46,617 nucleotides of DNA from Halovivax asiaticus JCM 14624. GTDB lineage: Archaea; Halobacteriota; Halobacteria; Halobacteriales; Natrialbaceae. The position numbers and the translations under genes are program-made. The notes below the pieces were generated by a model, which was not told the DNA's origin, searched no databases, and saw only the letters and a list, made by a program, of their open reading frames with translations. Below are positions 1-7,925 of the stretch, piece after piece; within the stretch, counting starts at the first letter, position 1; the number at the start of each line of letters is the position of its first letter. Location of the stretch: positions 1-46,617 of the forward strand of contig NZ_AOIQ01000003.1 of NCBI RefSeq assembly GCF_000337515.1, written 5' to 3'.

Positions 1-33
1 CCTCGCGCCATCAGAGATGTGTATAAGAGACAG
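1..33. other. Sequencing-library transposon adapter (artefact)
   Basis: Positions 15-33 are the 19-bp Tn5 mosaic end used in Nextera libraries. The 14 bases before it match the 3' end of the old 454-style A primer used in early Nextera kits. This is not genomic DNA. It cuts off the 3' end of the dihydroorotate dehydrogenase gene and marks the true left end of the assembled contig. Confidence 0.97.
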
Positions 34-992
34 TTGTAGACGAAACCGGTGTAGAGCTGAACGAGCGATGCCCCGGCGCGGATCTTCGCGTAGGCACTCT
101 CAGCCGAGTCGACGCCACCGACGCCGACGATCGGGAGTTCGGTGTAGCCGGCGAGCGTCTCGATGACCGCCGTGGAGCGTGCTTCGAGTGGCTTGCCACT
201 CAAACCGCCGCGTTCGTCGGGTGGGTCGGTGACGCCGTCTCGACTCGTCGTCGTGTTCGTCGCGACGATCCCGTCTAGGTCGTAGGCTTCGACGATGTCG
301 ACGAGTTCGTACAACGATTCTCGCGGTGACTCCGGGCCGATTTTGACGAGGAGCGGAACGTCGTCCTCGTTCGCCGCTTGCAACGTCTCGAAGATTCGTC
401 GGAGGTGGTCGGGGTCGGCCTCGTCGAACTCGTCGGGTGTGTTGGGACAGGAGACGTTGACCACGAAGTAGTCACCGAAGGGGTATAGACGCTCGAAGAC
501 CCGGCGGTAGTCGTCGATGGCCGTCTCAGCGCCGGAATCGTTCATCTTGCCAACGTTGATGCCCAGTGGACCGCCCGTATCTGCGTTCGCTGCGAGACGG
601 GAGTGAACGGCGTCGGCGCCGTCTCCGTTGAACCCCATCCGGTTGATGAGCGCCCGGTCGCCGGGGAGTCTGAAGAGTCGTGGCCGTGGGTTGCCAGTCT
701 GGGAGGCCGGTGTGACGGTGCCGATCTCGACGAACCCAAAGCCGAGATCGGAGAGGGCGGGAAACACCCGCGCGTTCTTGTCGAACCCGGCAGCGATACC
801 GACCGGGTTCGCGAACGTCGTATCGAAACACTCCACCGCCAGTGCGGGGTGTTCGTACGTGTACCGCGACCGGAGTGTGCGTCGGGCGGGCCCGAACGAC
901 TGGATCGCTCGCAATCCACCAGTCACGTACTCGTGAGCCGTCTCCGCAGGAAGCTTGAAAAACAGCGGCCGGAGCAGCGAGTACGGATTCAT
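34..992 (-). CDS. pyrD: Dihydroorotate dehydrogenase (class 2-like), 3'-truncated by adapter
   Basis: This enzyme oxidises dihydroorotate to orotate in pyrimidine synthesis. About 319 residues are present. The start is the ATG at 990-992 and the C-terminal end is lost to the adapter. An N-terminal extension (MNPYSLLRPLFFKLPAETAH) matches the membrane-docking helices of quinone-dependent class 2 enzymes. FMN and substrate motifs are visible: NRMGFNGDGAD, GINVGKM, NVSCPNTP, ATNTTTSRDG, GGLSGKPLE and VGVGGV. The residue in the catalytic-base position is Cys (SCPN), as in class 1 enzymes, whereas the classic class 2 enzyme has Ser (SSPN). The gene diverges from the Mrp operon. The family call is firm; the electron acceptor is inferred from the N-terminal extension. 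Confidence 0.93.
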
Positions 993-1309
993 CGTCCTCG
1001 TGTGGCCCGGGGACCTACGTAAGTGACTCGGGTCCGGCCAGCGGGTCCCACGACGTGCTCCCCACTCTCCTCTCGTGTGCCGGACGGCTGTCGCTGCGTT
1101 CGAAAACCGAACGATGGGACCATGCCAGCCGCCGATCTGAGTCGAGTCACTGATGAATTCCAACCTGGCACAACGATCGTAGTGCTTTCCAACACATTGT
1201 TGTCGTATTGTGGTAAATATGTGTCGCCTGTGGTTGATCATTGGAAGTATCTTCCCTGCGTCGTGCCAAACGGGAACATTGAAGGCCGTACGATAGCAAC
1301 CTCCGGAAA
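993..1309. other. Divergent intergenic region pyrD / mnhE
   Basis: This 317-bp spacer must hold the promoters of the leftward pyrD and the rightward Mrp operon. The stretch around 1185-1265 is clearly more AT-rich than its surroundings, with a TATA-like GGTAAATATG near 1211-1220. That lies about 90 nt before the mnhE start, so a leadered transcript is possible. I see no convincing ORF, repeat or RNA. Confidence 0.4.
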
Positions 1310-2374
1310 ATGACCGACGAAGCCGGCGGTGAGACGACTGCGGGTTCCGCCCTCGTCCTCGTCACGGACTCGTCAACAGTCGAGGAGACTGTGGAGTACG
1401 CCGCGCGAAAGGTCCGCGAACTGGCGGCCGAGACCGACAGTCGGCTCACGCTCACCATCGGAACGCCGGTCGTCGAGGACGTCCCACAGACCGAGACGCC
1501 GGATTTCGATGCCCTCCTCGAGACGGCGACCGACGTCGCCGAACGGGCGACGACGTTGACCGATCCCGAAGGGGCGGTCGACGTGGAAACCGAGCGAATC
1601 TATCGTTATCGGTACCCGTTCGATCCCTACGAGTACGCCGACGTGGTCCAGTCCTACGCGACCGAGCACGGCATCGATTCCGTCATCGTCGACCCATCCC
1701 ACGCGACGCCGGGAACCCGGCCGATGACTGGCTCGATCGCCGACCGACTCGCCGACCAGACCACTCTCGACGTCGACATCGCGCCGGTCGACCGTCAGAC
1801 TCGACCGGCATCCATCGTCACTCGAGGCGGTCTCGCCCAGTTTCTGTCCGTGTTCGGTATCTCACTCGGCTTCTACCTGCTCGTCGGTGGGTTCGCCGAC
1901 GTCACGTTCGATCTGGTGACCGGGACGATTGCTGCGCTCCTCGTCGCCGGAGTGCTGTCGCGGGTTACGTTCGAACGCACGCCGCGGCCGACACGAATGG
2001 TCTCGAGCGTGTTCAGGTGGCTGGTCTACGTGCCGTATCTCGGCTACAAGATACTAGTCGCCAACTTTCAGATCGCGTACGTGGTCTTGCATCCGTCGCT
2101 GCCGATCGATCCCTCCGTTGAGCGATTCGAACCGGGCGTCTGGGGCGGCCTCCCGATGGCGACACTGGCAAACAGCATCACTCTCACGCCGGGGACGCTG
2201 ACGGTCGACGTCGAGGATCGGGCGTTCGTCGTCCACTCGCTGACGGCGGGTGCGCGCGAGGATCTGTTGGATGGGGGCCTGGAACGAGCAGTCCGTTTCG
2301 TCTTCTACGGGCGGAGTGCGCTCCCGTATCCGTCGCCCCGTGACCGCGCCGAATCGGAGGGTGAGTCCTCGTGA
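1310..2374 (+). CDS. mnhE: Mrp/Mnh antiporter subunit E with N-terminal UspA-like domain
   Basis: First gene of the antiporter operon, 354 residues. Residues 1 to about 165 form a soluble alpha/beta domain resembling universal stress proteins (ALVLVTDSSTVEETVEYAAR, then a second half ending DVDIAPV). Residues from about 170 onward are the membrane MnhE domain, with hydrophobic segments (FLSVFGISLGFYLLVGG, GTIAALLVAGVL, YVPYLGYKILVANFQIAYVVL) and the family signature ANSITLTPGTLTVDVED. Bacterial MrpE is only about 160 residues, so this is a two-domain form. Subunit E is needed for antiporter assembly but its mechanism is unclear. The UspA resemblance is my reading of the fold pattern. Its stop overlaps the next start by 4 bp. 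Confidence 0.92.
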   Translation: MTDEAGGETTAGSALVLVTDSSTVEETVEYAARKVRELAAETDSRLTLTIGTPVVEDVPQTETPDFDALLETATDVAERATTLTDPEGAVDVETERIYRYRYPFDPYEYADVVQSYATEHGIDSVIVDPSHATPGTRPMTGSIADRLADQTTLDVDIAPVDRQTRPASIVTRGGLAQFLSVFGISLGFYLLVGGFADVTFDLVTGTIAALLVAGVLSRVTFERTPRPTRMVSSVFRWLVYVPYLGYKILVANFQIAYVVLHPSLPIDPSVERFEPGVWGGLPMATLANSITLTPGTLTVDVEDRAFVVHSLTAGAREDLLDGGLERAVRFVFYGRSALPYPSPRDRAESEGESS

Positions 2375-2652
2375 TCGAGGGGCCCGTCTCGACGATCCTG
2401 TTCGCCGGTGCGCTCGGGTTCGTCACGATCTCGATCGTCCTCCTCGGGCGGATACTCGTCGGGCCGACGATGCAAGATCGCGTCATCGCGCTCAACGTCG
2501 TCGGCTCGAACGTCGTGGTCGTCATCGCCTTACTGGCCGCAGCGATGGAGCTCCCTGCGTTTCTCGACGTCGCACTCGTCTACGCACTGTTGAACTTCCT
2601 CATGAGTATCGCGATTTCGAAGTTTACGGTCGAACAGGGAGGTGTCCTCTGA
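2371..2652 (+). CDS. mnhF: Mrp/Mnh antiporter subunit F
   Basis: A small membrane protein of 93 residues with three hydrophobic helices and the MrpF signature ILVGPTMQDRVIALNVVGSN. MrpF is an essential structural subunit of the multi-subunit Na+/H+ antiporter. The start is a GTG at 2371 overlapping the mnhE stop by 4 bp; this choice places the first helix at residues 6-28, as in the family. The stop shares its last base with the start of the next gene, so translation is probably coupled. Confidence 0.93.
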   Translation: MIEGPVSTILFAGALGFVTISIVLLGRILVGPTMQDRVIALNVVGSNVVVVIALLAAAMELPAFLDVALVYALLNFLMSIAISKFTVEQGGVL

Positions 2653-2960
2653 TGGTGATTCAGGGGGTCATCGCGGTCCTGGTCGTTGGTGGCCTCTTCT
2701 TCGCGTTCGTCTCGGCGGTCGGGCTCTACCGACTACCGGACCTCTACACCCGGGCACACGCGGCTTCGAAGAGCGATACACTGGGTTCGATCCTGTCGCT
2801 TTCGGCGGTCGCACTCGCGTTCGGTGCCGACGTAGCCACGATCAAGGTTGTCATGCTGGTCGTGTTCATGCTGATCACGTCGCCCACCGCCGCCCACGCC
2901 ATCGCCCGTGCGGCCCACGAGCAAGGAATCGAACCATGGACGCGGGGTGACGATCGATGA
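2652..2960 (+). CDS. mnhG: Mrp/Mnh antiporter subunit G
   Basis: Encodes 102 residues with three hydrophobic helices and the MrpG hallmark VGLYRLPDLYTRAHAASKSDTLG, followed by KVVMLVVFMLITSPTAAHAIARAA. The ATG at 2652 overlaps the mnhF stop (TGATG) and gives the expected family length. A longer in-frame reading upstream lies entirely over mnhE/mnhF and is not credible. MrpG is a structural membrane subunit of the antiporter. Confidence 0.93.
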   Translation: MVIQGVIAVLVVGGLFFAFVSAVGLYRLPDLYTRAHAASKSDTLGSILSLSAVALAFGADVATIKVVMLVVFMLITSPTAAHAIARAAHEQGIEPWTRGDDR

Positions 2961-3496
2961 TAACGCTCCTCGAGGCTGGCTTGCTCGTCTTCATCGTCCT
3001 CTCGGCGCTGATGACGGCCATCCTTCGAGACGTGCTCGCGGCGATCATCGTCTTCGGTGCGTACAGCCTCGGAATGGCCGTCCTCTGGATCGTCCTTCGC
3101 GCTCCCGACGTCGGCTTGACGGAAGCCGCGGTCGGTGCCGGCATCATGACGGTGCTGTTGCTCGTCTCGATCGCACGGACGACCCGACTGACCGGGATCG
3201 AACTCAGACCGGTCGAGATCAACTGGGGAGTTGCCGCCCTCTGTGGCCTATTCGTGCTCGCGATCCTCGCCACGGTTCCCGCACTCCCCGATATGGGCCA
3301 AACGGTGGGGAATCCCGTCTTTGGCGAGATATACAACCACTACGTCACCATGGCCTACGAACAGACCCACGTCGAGAACGTCGTGACGGCGATCCTCGTC
3401 GCCTATCGTGGCTTCGACACGCTCGGCGAGGCAACGGTCGTCTTTACCGCCGGCGTCGCCGTGCTCACCGTCCTCAGACGGGAGGTGGACGCATGA
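2957..3496 (+). CDS. DUF4040 antiporter subunit (equivalent to MrpA C-terminal part)
   Basis: Encodes 179 residues with about five hydrophobic helices. The first half (VFIVLSALMTAILRDVLAAI, YSLGMAVLWIVLRAPDVGLTEAAVGAGI) is the DUF4040 signature seen in the C-terminal half of large bacterial MrpA and in hydrogenase-type complexes. In canonical Mrp systems this domain is fused to MrpA; here it is a separate gene between subunits G and B. In related complexes the corresponding segment resembles NuoJ and shapes the ion path. It overlaps both neighbours by 4 bp. Confidence 0.88.
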   Translation: MITLLEAGLLVFIVLSALMTAILRDVLAAIIVFGAYSLGMAVLWIVLRAPDVGLTEAAVGAGIMTVLLLVSIARTTRLTGIELRPVEINWGVAALCGLFVLAILATVPALPDMGQTVGNPVFGEIYNHYVTMAYEQTHVENVVTAILVAYRGFDTLGEATVVFTAGVAVLTVLRREVDA

Positions 3497-4200
3497 GCGA
3501 CGGCCGCACCTACGTCGAGAGTCCGATCATCATGGCGACGGTCAGACTCGTCGCGCCGTTCGTCCTGACCTACGGGCTGTTCATCACGCTTCACGGCGCC
3601 AGTTCTCCTGGCGGTGGCTTCCAGGGTGGCGTCATCGTCGCCTCCGTGATCGTCATGCTCTCGTTCGCGTATGGGATCGATCCCACGTGGGAGTGGCTCG
3701 ACAAACGCGTGCTCGTCGGGATTACGAGCGGCGGGATCGCCGTCTTCGCCGCGCTGGCACTCGGGCCCATTCTCCTCGGAACGGGGGGTGACTTCCTGGA
3801 ACTCGGCTCCTATCCGGTGATTCCCAACCCCTGGAAGTACGGCATCGAACTCGTCGAGGTCGGAATCGCGATGACCGTCGCCGGCGTCGTCATCGTGCTG
3901 TTCTTCCAGCTGGCCCGCGGTGCGATGCCACCGGGTGGCTCTCCGTACGCGAAGCCGTCAGCACAGCGGGTCCCCAGCCGCAGTCGTGGCGAAGCGGCAC
4001 AGCCCGGCACCGAATCAGCGGATCAATCCGGTGACGAAACAGCGGACCAGACCGGGCACGAGGTGTCCGACGAACCCGTGGATCGAACCGATACGCCGAC
4101 CGACGCCGACTCGTCCGCGACGGACTCGGGTCGCTCGACACCAGTCGACGACGGATCGGATCGCCCGTCACCGGCTGACGAGGGAGATGATCGACGATGA
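3493..4200 (+). CDS. mnhB: Mrp/Mnh antiporter subunit B with acidic C-terminal tail
   Basis: Encodes 235 residues. Residues 1 to about 150 form the MnhB membrane domain, with the signature LFITLHGASSPGGGFQGGV and four helices. Residues from about 160 to 235 are a hydrophilic tail rich in Asp, Glu, Ser, Thr and Gln that bacterial MrpB (about 140 residues) lacks. The ATG at 3493 overlaps the previous stop; a longer upstream reading in the same frame overlaps mnhG and the DUF4040 gene and is rejected. The core is a structural antiporter subunit. The tail looks disordered and probably faces the cytoplasm; its purpose is unknown. Confidence 0.92.
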   Translation: MSDGRTYVESPIIMATVRLVAPFVLTYGLFITLHGASSPGGGFQGGVIVASVIVMLSFAYGIDPTWEWLDKRVLVGITSGGIAVFAALALGPILLGTGGDFLELGSYPVIPNPWKYGIELVEVGIAMTVAGVVIVLFFQLARGAMPPGGSPYAKPSAQRVPSRSRGEAAQPGTESADQSGDETADQTGHEVSDEPVDRTDTPTDADSSATDSGRSTPVDDGSDRPSPADEGDDRR

Positions 4201-4556
4201 TGGAGCTACTCACGACCCACTACAACTACGTCGTCTTCGCGGTACTGCTCGGGATCGGCCTGTACATGATCATCGACGACGAGAATCTGGTGAAGAAAGT
4301 GATCGGTCTCAACGTCTTCCAGACGGGTATCTTCCTGTTCTTCATCACGATCTCCGTCCGCGATGGGGGCCTCCCGGCGGTCGGAAAGGGGTCGGAATCG
4401 GCGTACGTCAACCCGCTTCCACACGTGCTCATCCTCACCGCCATCGTGGTGGGGGTGAGCCTGACAGCACTCGCACTCGCGCTCGTCGTCCGCATTCACG
4501 AAGAATACGGCTCGATTCGTGAAGACGTCGTCGTGGAGGTGTTAGAAGATGAGTGA
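4197..4556 (+). CDS. mnhC: Mrp/Mnh antiporter subunit C (NuoK-like)
   Basis: Encodes 119 residues with three transmembrane helices and the NuoK/MrpC signature YMIIDDENLVKKVIGLNVFQTGIFLFFI, plus PHVLILTAIVVGVSLTALALALVVRI. NuoK-type subunits carry conserved membrane acidic residues in the proton path of complex I and Mrp antiporters. Two adjacent ATGs (4197 and 4200) are possible starts; the first overlaps the mnhB stop by 4 bp. It overlaps the next gene by 8 bp. Confidence 0.94.
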   Translation: MMELLTTHYNYVVFAVLLGIGLYMIIDDENLVKKVIGLNVFQTGIFLFFITISVRDGGLPAVGKGSESAYVNPLPHVLILTAIVVGVSLTALALALVVRIHEEYGSIREDVVVEVLEDE

Positions 4557-6153
4557 CCTCACACTCCTCCCGATCTTGCTCGTGGTCGTCCCGCTCGTCA
4601 CCGCGGCCTTCCTGCTTGCAGTCGGGCGTTTCGTCGGTGGTGCAGGACGGGTACTCGCACTGGTTGCCACGCTCGCGAACACGGCGATCGCGTTCGTCCT
4701 CGCCGGGGAAACGCTCGGCCAGGACGGCCGCCCGATCCGGACGGAGATCGCCGGTTTCCCGGCCGCGGAGGGTGGTATCGAACTCTTCGTCGACGGCATC
4801 TCGGCCGTCGTCCTCGGCTTGATCGCCCTCGTCAGTCTTGGCGTGCTCGTCGCTAGCTTCGACCGTCGCCGGCAGGACAGCTTCTACGCCCTGTACGTGC
4901 TGTTGATGGCCGGGCTGTCCGGCATGGTGGTGACCAACGACCTGTTCAACCTCTACGTCTTCCTCGAGATCAGCGGGCTGGCCACGTACGCGCTGATCGC
5001 CAGCGACGGGTCCGGCCGATCCGCGCTGGCGTCACTCAAGTACCTCCTCGTCGGGACGGTCGGGGCTTCGCTGTACTTGCTCGGGGTCGGCTACGCCTTC
5101 GTTGCGACGGGCTACCTCAATATGGTCCAGCTCGAGGGGGCGTTCGCGGAGATCGGGCATCAAGAGCCACTGGTGCAGACGGCCTTCGCGCTGATCGCGG
5201 CCGGCCTCGTGATCAAGATCGCGCTATTTCCGGTGCACACCTGGCAGCCCGACGCCTACACGGAGGCGCCCGACCGGGTCACGGCGCTCGTCGCCGCGCT
5301 CGTCTCGACGACGGCCGCCTACGCGCTCGTCCGGATCTCGCTCGGTGTGTTCACGCCGGCCTTTTTCGAGGCGAACTCGTTGATCCACACCCTCCTGCTT
5401 GCCCTGGCCGGGGCGAGCGTCGTCGCCGGGAGTGTCCTCGCCGTGATGCAACGCGAGGTCAAACGGATGCTCGCGTACTCTTCCGTCGCCCAGTTTGGCC
5501 TCGTCGTCCTCGGGATCTACCTGCTGAACGGGACGGCGCTCACGGGAACCGTGATCCACCTGCTTGGACACGCGATCATCAAGGTAGGTCTGTTCCTCGG
5601 CGTCGCCGCGTTCGCCACGGCCTACGGCGTTCGGACCGTTTCAGAGTACGACGGTCTCGCCGAGCGAGCGCCGTACGCCAGTGCGGCCGTCGCCGTCCTC
5701 GCACTGGCGCTCGTCGGCATGCCGCCCACGGTCGGATTCGTCGGTAAGTTCTACATCGCCATCGGCGCGTTCGAGGCCGGAGCGTGGGCACTGCTGGCGA
5801 TTATCGTCGCCAGTACCGTGCTCACGCTGGGGTACGTGATGCGCCTGCTCGAACGGATGTACTTCGCCGATCCGCCCGACAGCTCACCAGTTTCGCCGCC
5901 TGCAGCCGACCTATCGACCGACGGCGGGGACCCAACCGATGAATCGGCGACCGACGGGGACCACACTGTCGACGAGCCTTCGAACGATGGGCCTTCGAAT
6001 GACGTGTCGCGGACGGATACCGCGGCGGCCGGGCGAATCTCCCGGCCACTGCTCGCGGTCGTGATCGTCGCGGCGCTCGCGACGCTCGCCCTTGGCGTGC
6101 TCGGTAGCACGATCGAGGGGGCGCTCGCCGCCACCGTGGAGGTGCTCGTCTAA
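4549..6153 (+). CDS. mnhD: Mrp/Mnh antiporter large subunit D, first copy
   Basis: Encodes 534 residues of the proton-conducting antiporter family (NuoL/M/N, MrpA/D) with about 14 membrane helices. Expected channel residues are visible: Glu in NLYVFLEISGLATYAL and Lys in VIKIALFPVHTWQPDAYTEAP. KRMLAYSSVAQFG is the conserved loop after the lysine helices. Between about residues 441 and 498, before the last helix, there is a hydrophilic insertion full of Asp, Ser and Thr that ordinary MrpD proteins lack. It is the first of three consecutive large subunits and probably supplies one of the Na+/H+ channels. It shares one base with the next gene. Confidence 0.93.
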   Translation: MSDLTLLPILLVVVPLVTAAFLLAVGRFVGGAGRVLALVATLANTAIAFVLAGETLGQDGRPIRTEIAGFPAAEGGIELFVDGISAVVLGLIALVSLGVLVASFDRRRQDSFYALYVLLMAGLSGMVVTNDLFNLYVFLEISGLATYALIASDGSGRSALASLKYLLVGTVGASLYLLGVGYAFVATGYLNMVQLEGAFAEIGHQEPLVQTAFALIAAGLVIKIALFPVHTWQPDAYTEAPDRVTALVAALVSTTAAYALVRISLGVFTPAFFEANSLIHTLLLALAGASVVAGSVLAVMQREVKRMLAYSSVAQFGLVVLGIYLLNGTALTGTVIHLLGHAIIKVGLFLGVAAFATAYGVRTVSEYDGLAERAPYASAAVAVLALALVGMPPTVGFVGKFYIAIGAFEAGAWALLAIIVASTVLTLGYVMRLLERMYFADPPDSSPVSPPAADLSTDGGDPTDESATDGDHTVDEPSNDGPSNDVSRTDTAAAGRISRPLLAVVIVAALATLALGVLGSTIEGALAATVEVLV

Positions 6154-7925
6154 TGCCGGTCGACTCGATTCTGCCGCTGCTCGCGGTGGCGATCCCGGCG
6201 ATCGCGATTCCGTTGATCCTCGCGCTCGGCCGCCGACCGAACGTTCGCGAGGGCGTCACGCTGACCGCTGCCTTCGCCACGTTCGCGACGGTGGCCAGTA
6301 TGGTCCCCGACGTGCTCGATGGTGCGGTCTACGAGACCGATCTCGGGACCTTCCTCTCGACGGGACTCGGTGACCCGATCGGGTTCACGCTCCAGGCGGA
6401 CCGCCTGGGCGTCCTGTTCGCCTTGCTCGCATCCTTCCTCTGGATCGCGACGAGTTTCTACTCGATCGGCTACATGCGGGGGCTCGACGAGCACGATCAG
6501 ACGCGATTCTTCGCGGCGTTCGCGGCGAGTATCGCGTCGGCGATGGGCGTCGCGTTCGGGGCGAACCTCGTCACGCTGTTCGTCTTCTACGAAGTGCTCT
6601 CGATCGCGACGTACCCGCTCGTGGCCCACGACGAGTCCGAGGAGGCGATCTGGGCCGGCCGGAAGTACCTGCTCTACACACTTGGTGGCGGCGTGGCCGT
6701 ACTGGCCGGCACCGTGATGGTGTACGCCATGACGGGAACGACGACGTTCCAGGCCGGCGGCATCGCTGCCCTCACCGAAGATCCGATGATGGCACGTGCC
6801 GCGTTCGCCCTGCTCGTGGGCGGGTTCGGCGTCAAGGCCGCGCTGATGCCGTTTCACTCGTGGCTGCCGGACGCGATGGTCGCACCGACGCCCGTCTCGG
6901 CGCTGTTGCACGCGGTCGCGGTCGTCAAGAGCGGGGTGTTCGGGATCGCCCGGGTCGTTCTGGAAGTCTACGGCCCCGGCGCTGTCCAGGACCTCGGCGT
7001 CGGAATCGCGCTCGCCACGGTCGCTGCCATCACACTCGTCACGGCCAGTATCATCGCGTTGAAACAGGACAACCTGAAGCGTCGGCTCGCCTACTCGACC
7101 GTGTCACAGCTGTCGTACATCGTCCTCGGGCTCGGGCTCGCGAGCCCGGCCGCACTCGTGGGGGCGCTGTTGCACATCCCCGCCCACGCGTTCATGAAGA
7201 TCACCCTGTTCTTCTGTGCCGGAGCGATCCACGTCGAGACACACACCGACGACATCAGTGACATGGCCGGTATCGGTAAGCGGATGCCGTTGACGATGTC
7301 GGCGTTCGCGGTCGCGGCGGCCGGGATGGCGGGAATGCCCTTGCTCGCCGGGTTCGTGAGTAAGTGGTACCTGCTCGTCGGTGCAGTCGAGCTCGACCTG
7401 GCGATCTTCGCCGTCGTCCTGCTCGTCTCGGGCGTGCTCAACGTTGCCTACTACTGGCCGATCGTCTACCAGGCGTTCTTCGAAGACGAACACCACCCGG
7501 ACCCAAAACCGCTCCTCGAGTTCCCGCCCGGTGGACTCGCGAGTTCCGATACGGGCGTCGAAGCAAACTCGCCACGGACCAATGGAGGTCGACACCTGGC
7601 CACCACGGCAGAACCCACCGGGGCCGCTGTCGACGCTGATGCTGACGGGCCCGATTCGGTTCGATCCGACGGCGACGGGGACCACGAGGAATCGGTCACC
7701 GACACCGACGTGACCGATGACCACGTGTCGTCCCACGGTGGGGGCCATACGGCGGATTCGGGCTGGGAGCGCCGGAGCTGGCGCACCGAGAGCACCTGGT
7801 TCATGCTCGGGCCGATCGTGCTCGCGGCCGTCGGTGCGGTCGTCCTCGGGCTCGTTCCGGGCCACGTGGTCTTCCTGGAGCTCATCGAACACATCGTCGA
7901 CGTTGCGACGGAGGTGACGCACTGA
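6153..7925 (+). CDS. Mrp/Mnh antiporter large subunit D, second copy
   Basis: Encodes 590 residues of the same proton-conducting family. LFVFYEVLSIATYPLVAHDE holds the conserved Glu, and FGVKAALMPFHSWLPDAMVA with VSALLHAVAVVKSG holds the channel lysines. It resembles MrpA N-terminal and NuoL/M types more than the first copy does. A hydrophilic acidic stretch at about residues 438-544 separates the last transmembrane helix from the rest, in the same relative place as the insertion in the preceding gene. The start shares one base with the previous stop, and its stop shares one base with the next start. Exact paralogue assignment (MrpA-like or MrpD-like) cannot be settled by eye. Confidence 0.9.
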   Translation: MPVDSILPLLAVAIPAIAIPLILALGRRPNVREGVTLTAAFATFATVASMVPDVLDGAVYETDLGTFLSTGLGDPIGFTLQADRLGVLFALLASFLWIATSFYSIGYMRGLDEHDQTRFFAAFAASIASAMGVAFGANLVTLFVFYEVLSIATYPLVAHDESEEAIWAGRKYLLYTLGGGVAVLAGTVMVYAMTGTTTFQAGGIAALTEDPMMARAAFALLVGGFGVKAALMPFHSWLPDAMVAPTPVSALLHAVAVVKSGVFGIARVVLEVYGPGAVQDLGVGIALATVAAITLVTASIIALKQDNLKRRLAYSTVSQLSYIVLGLGLASPAALVGALLHIPAHAFMKITLFFCAGAIHVETHTDDISDMAGIGKRMPLTMSAFAVAAAGMAGMPLLAGFVSKWYLLVGAVELDLAIFAVVLLVSGVLNVAYYWPIVYQAFFEDEHHPDPKPLLEFPPGGLASSDTGVEANSPRTNGGRHLATTAEPTGAAVDADADGPDSVRSDGDGDHEESVTDTDVTDDHVSSHGGGHTADSGWERRSWRTESTWFMLGPIVLAAVGAVVLGLVPGHVVFLELIEHIVDVATEVTH

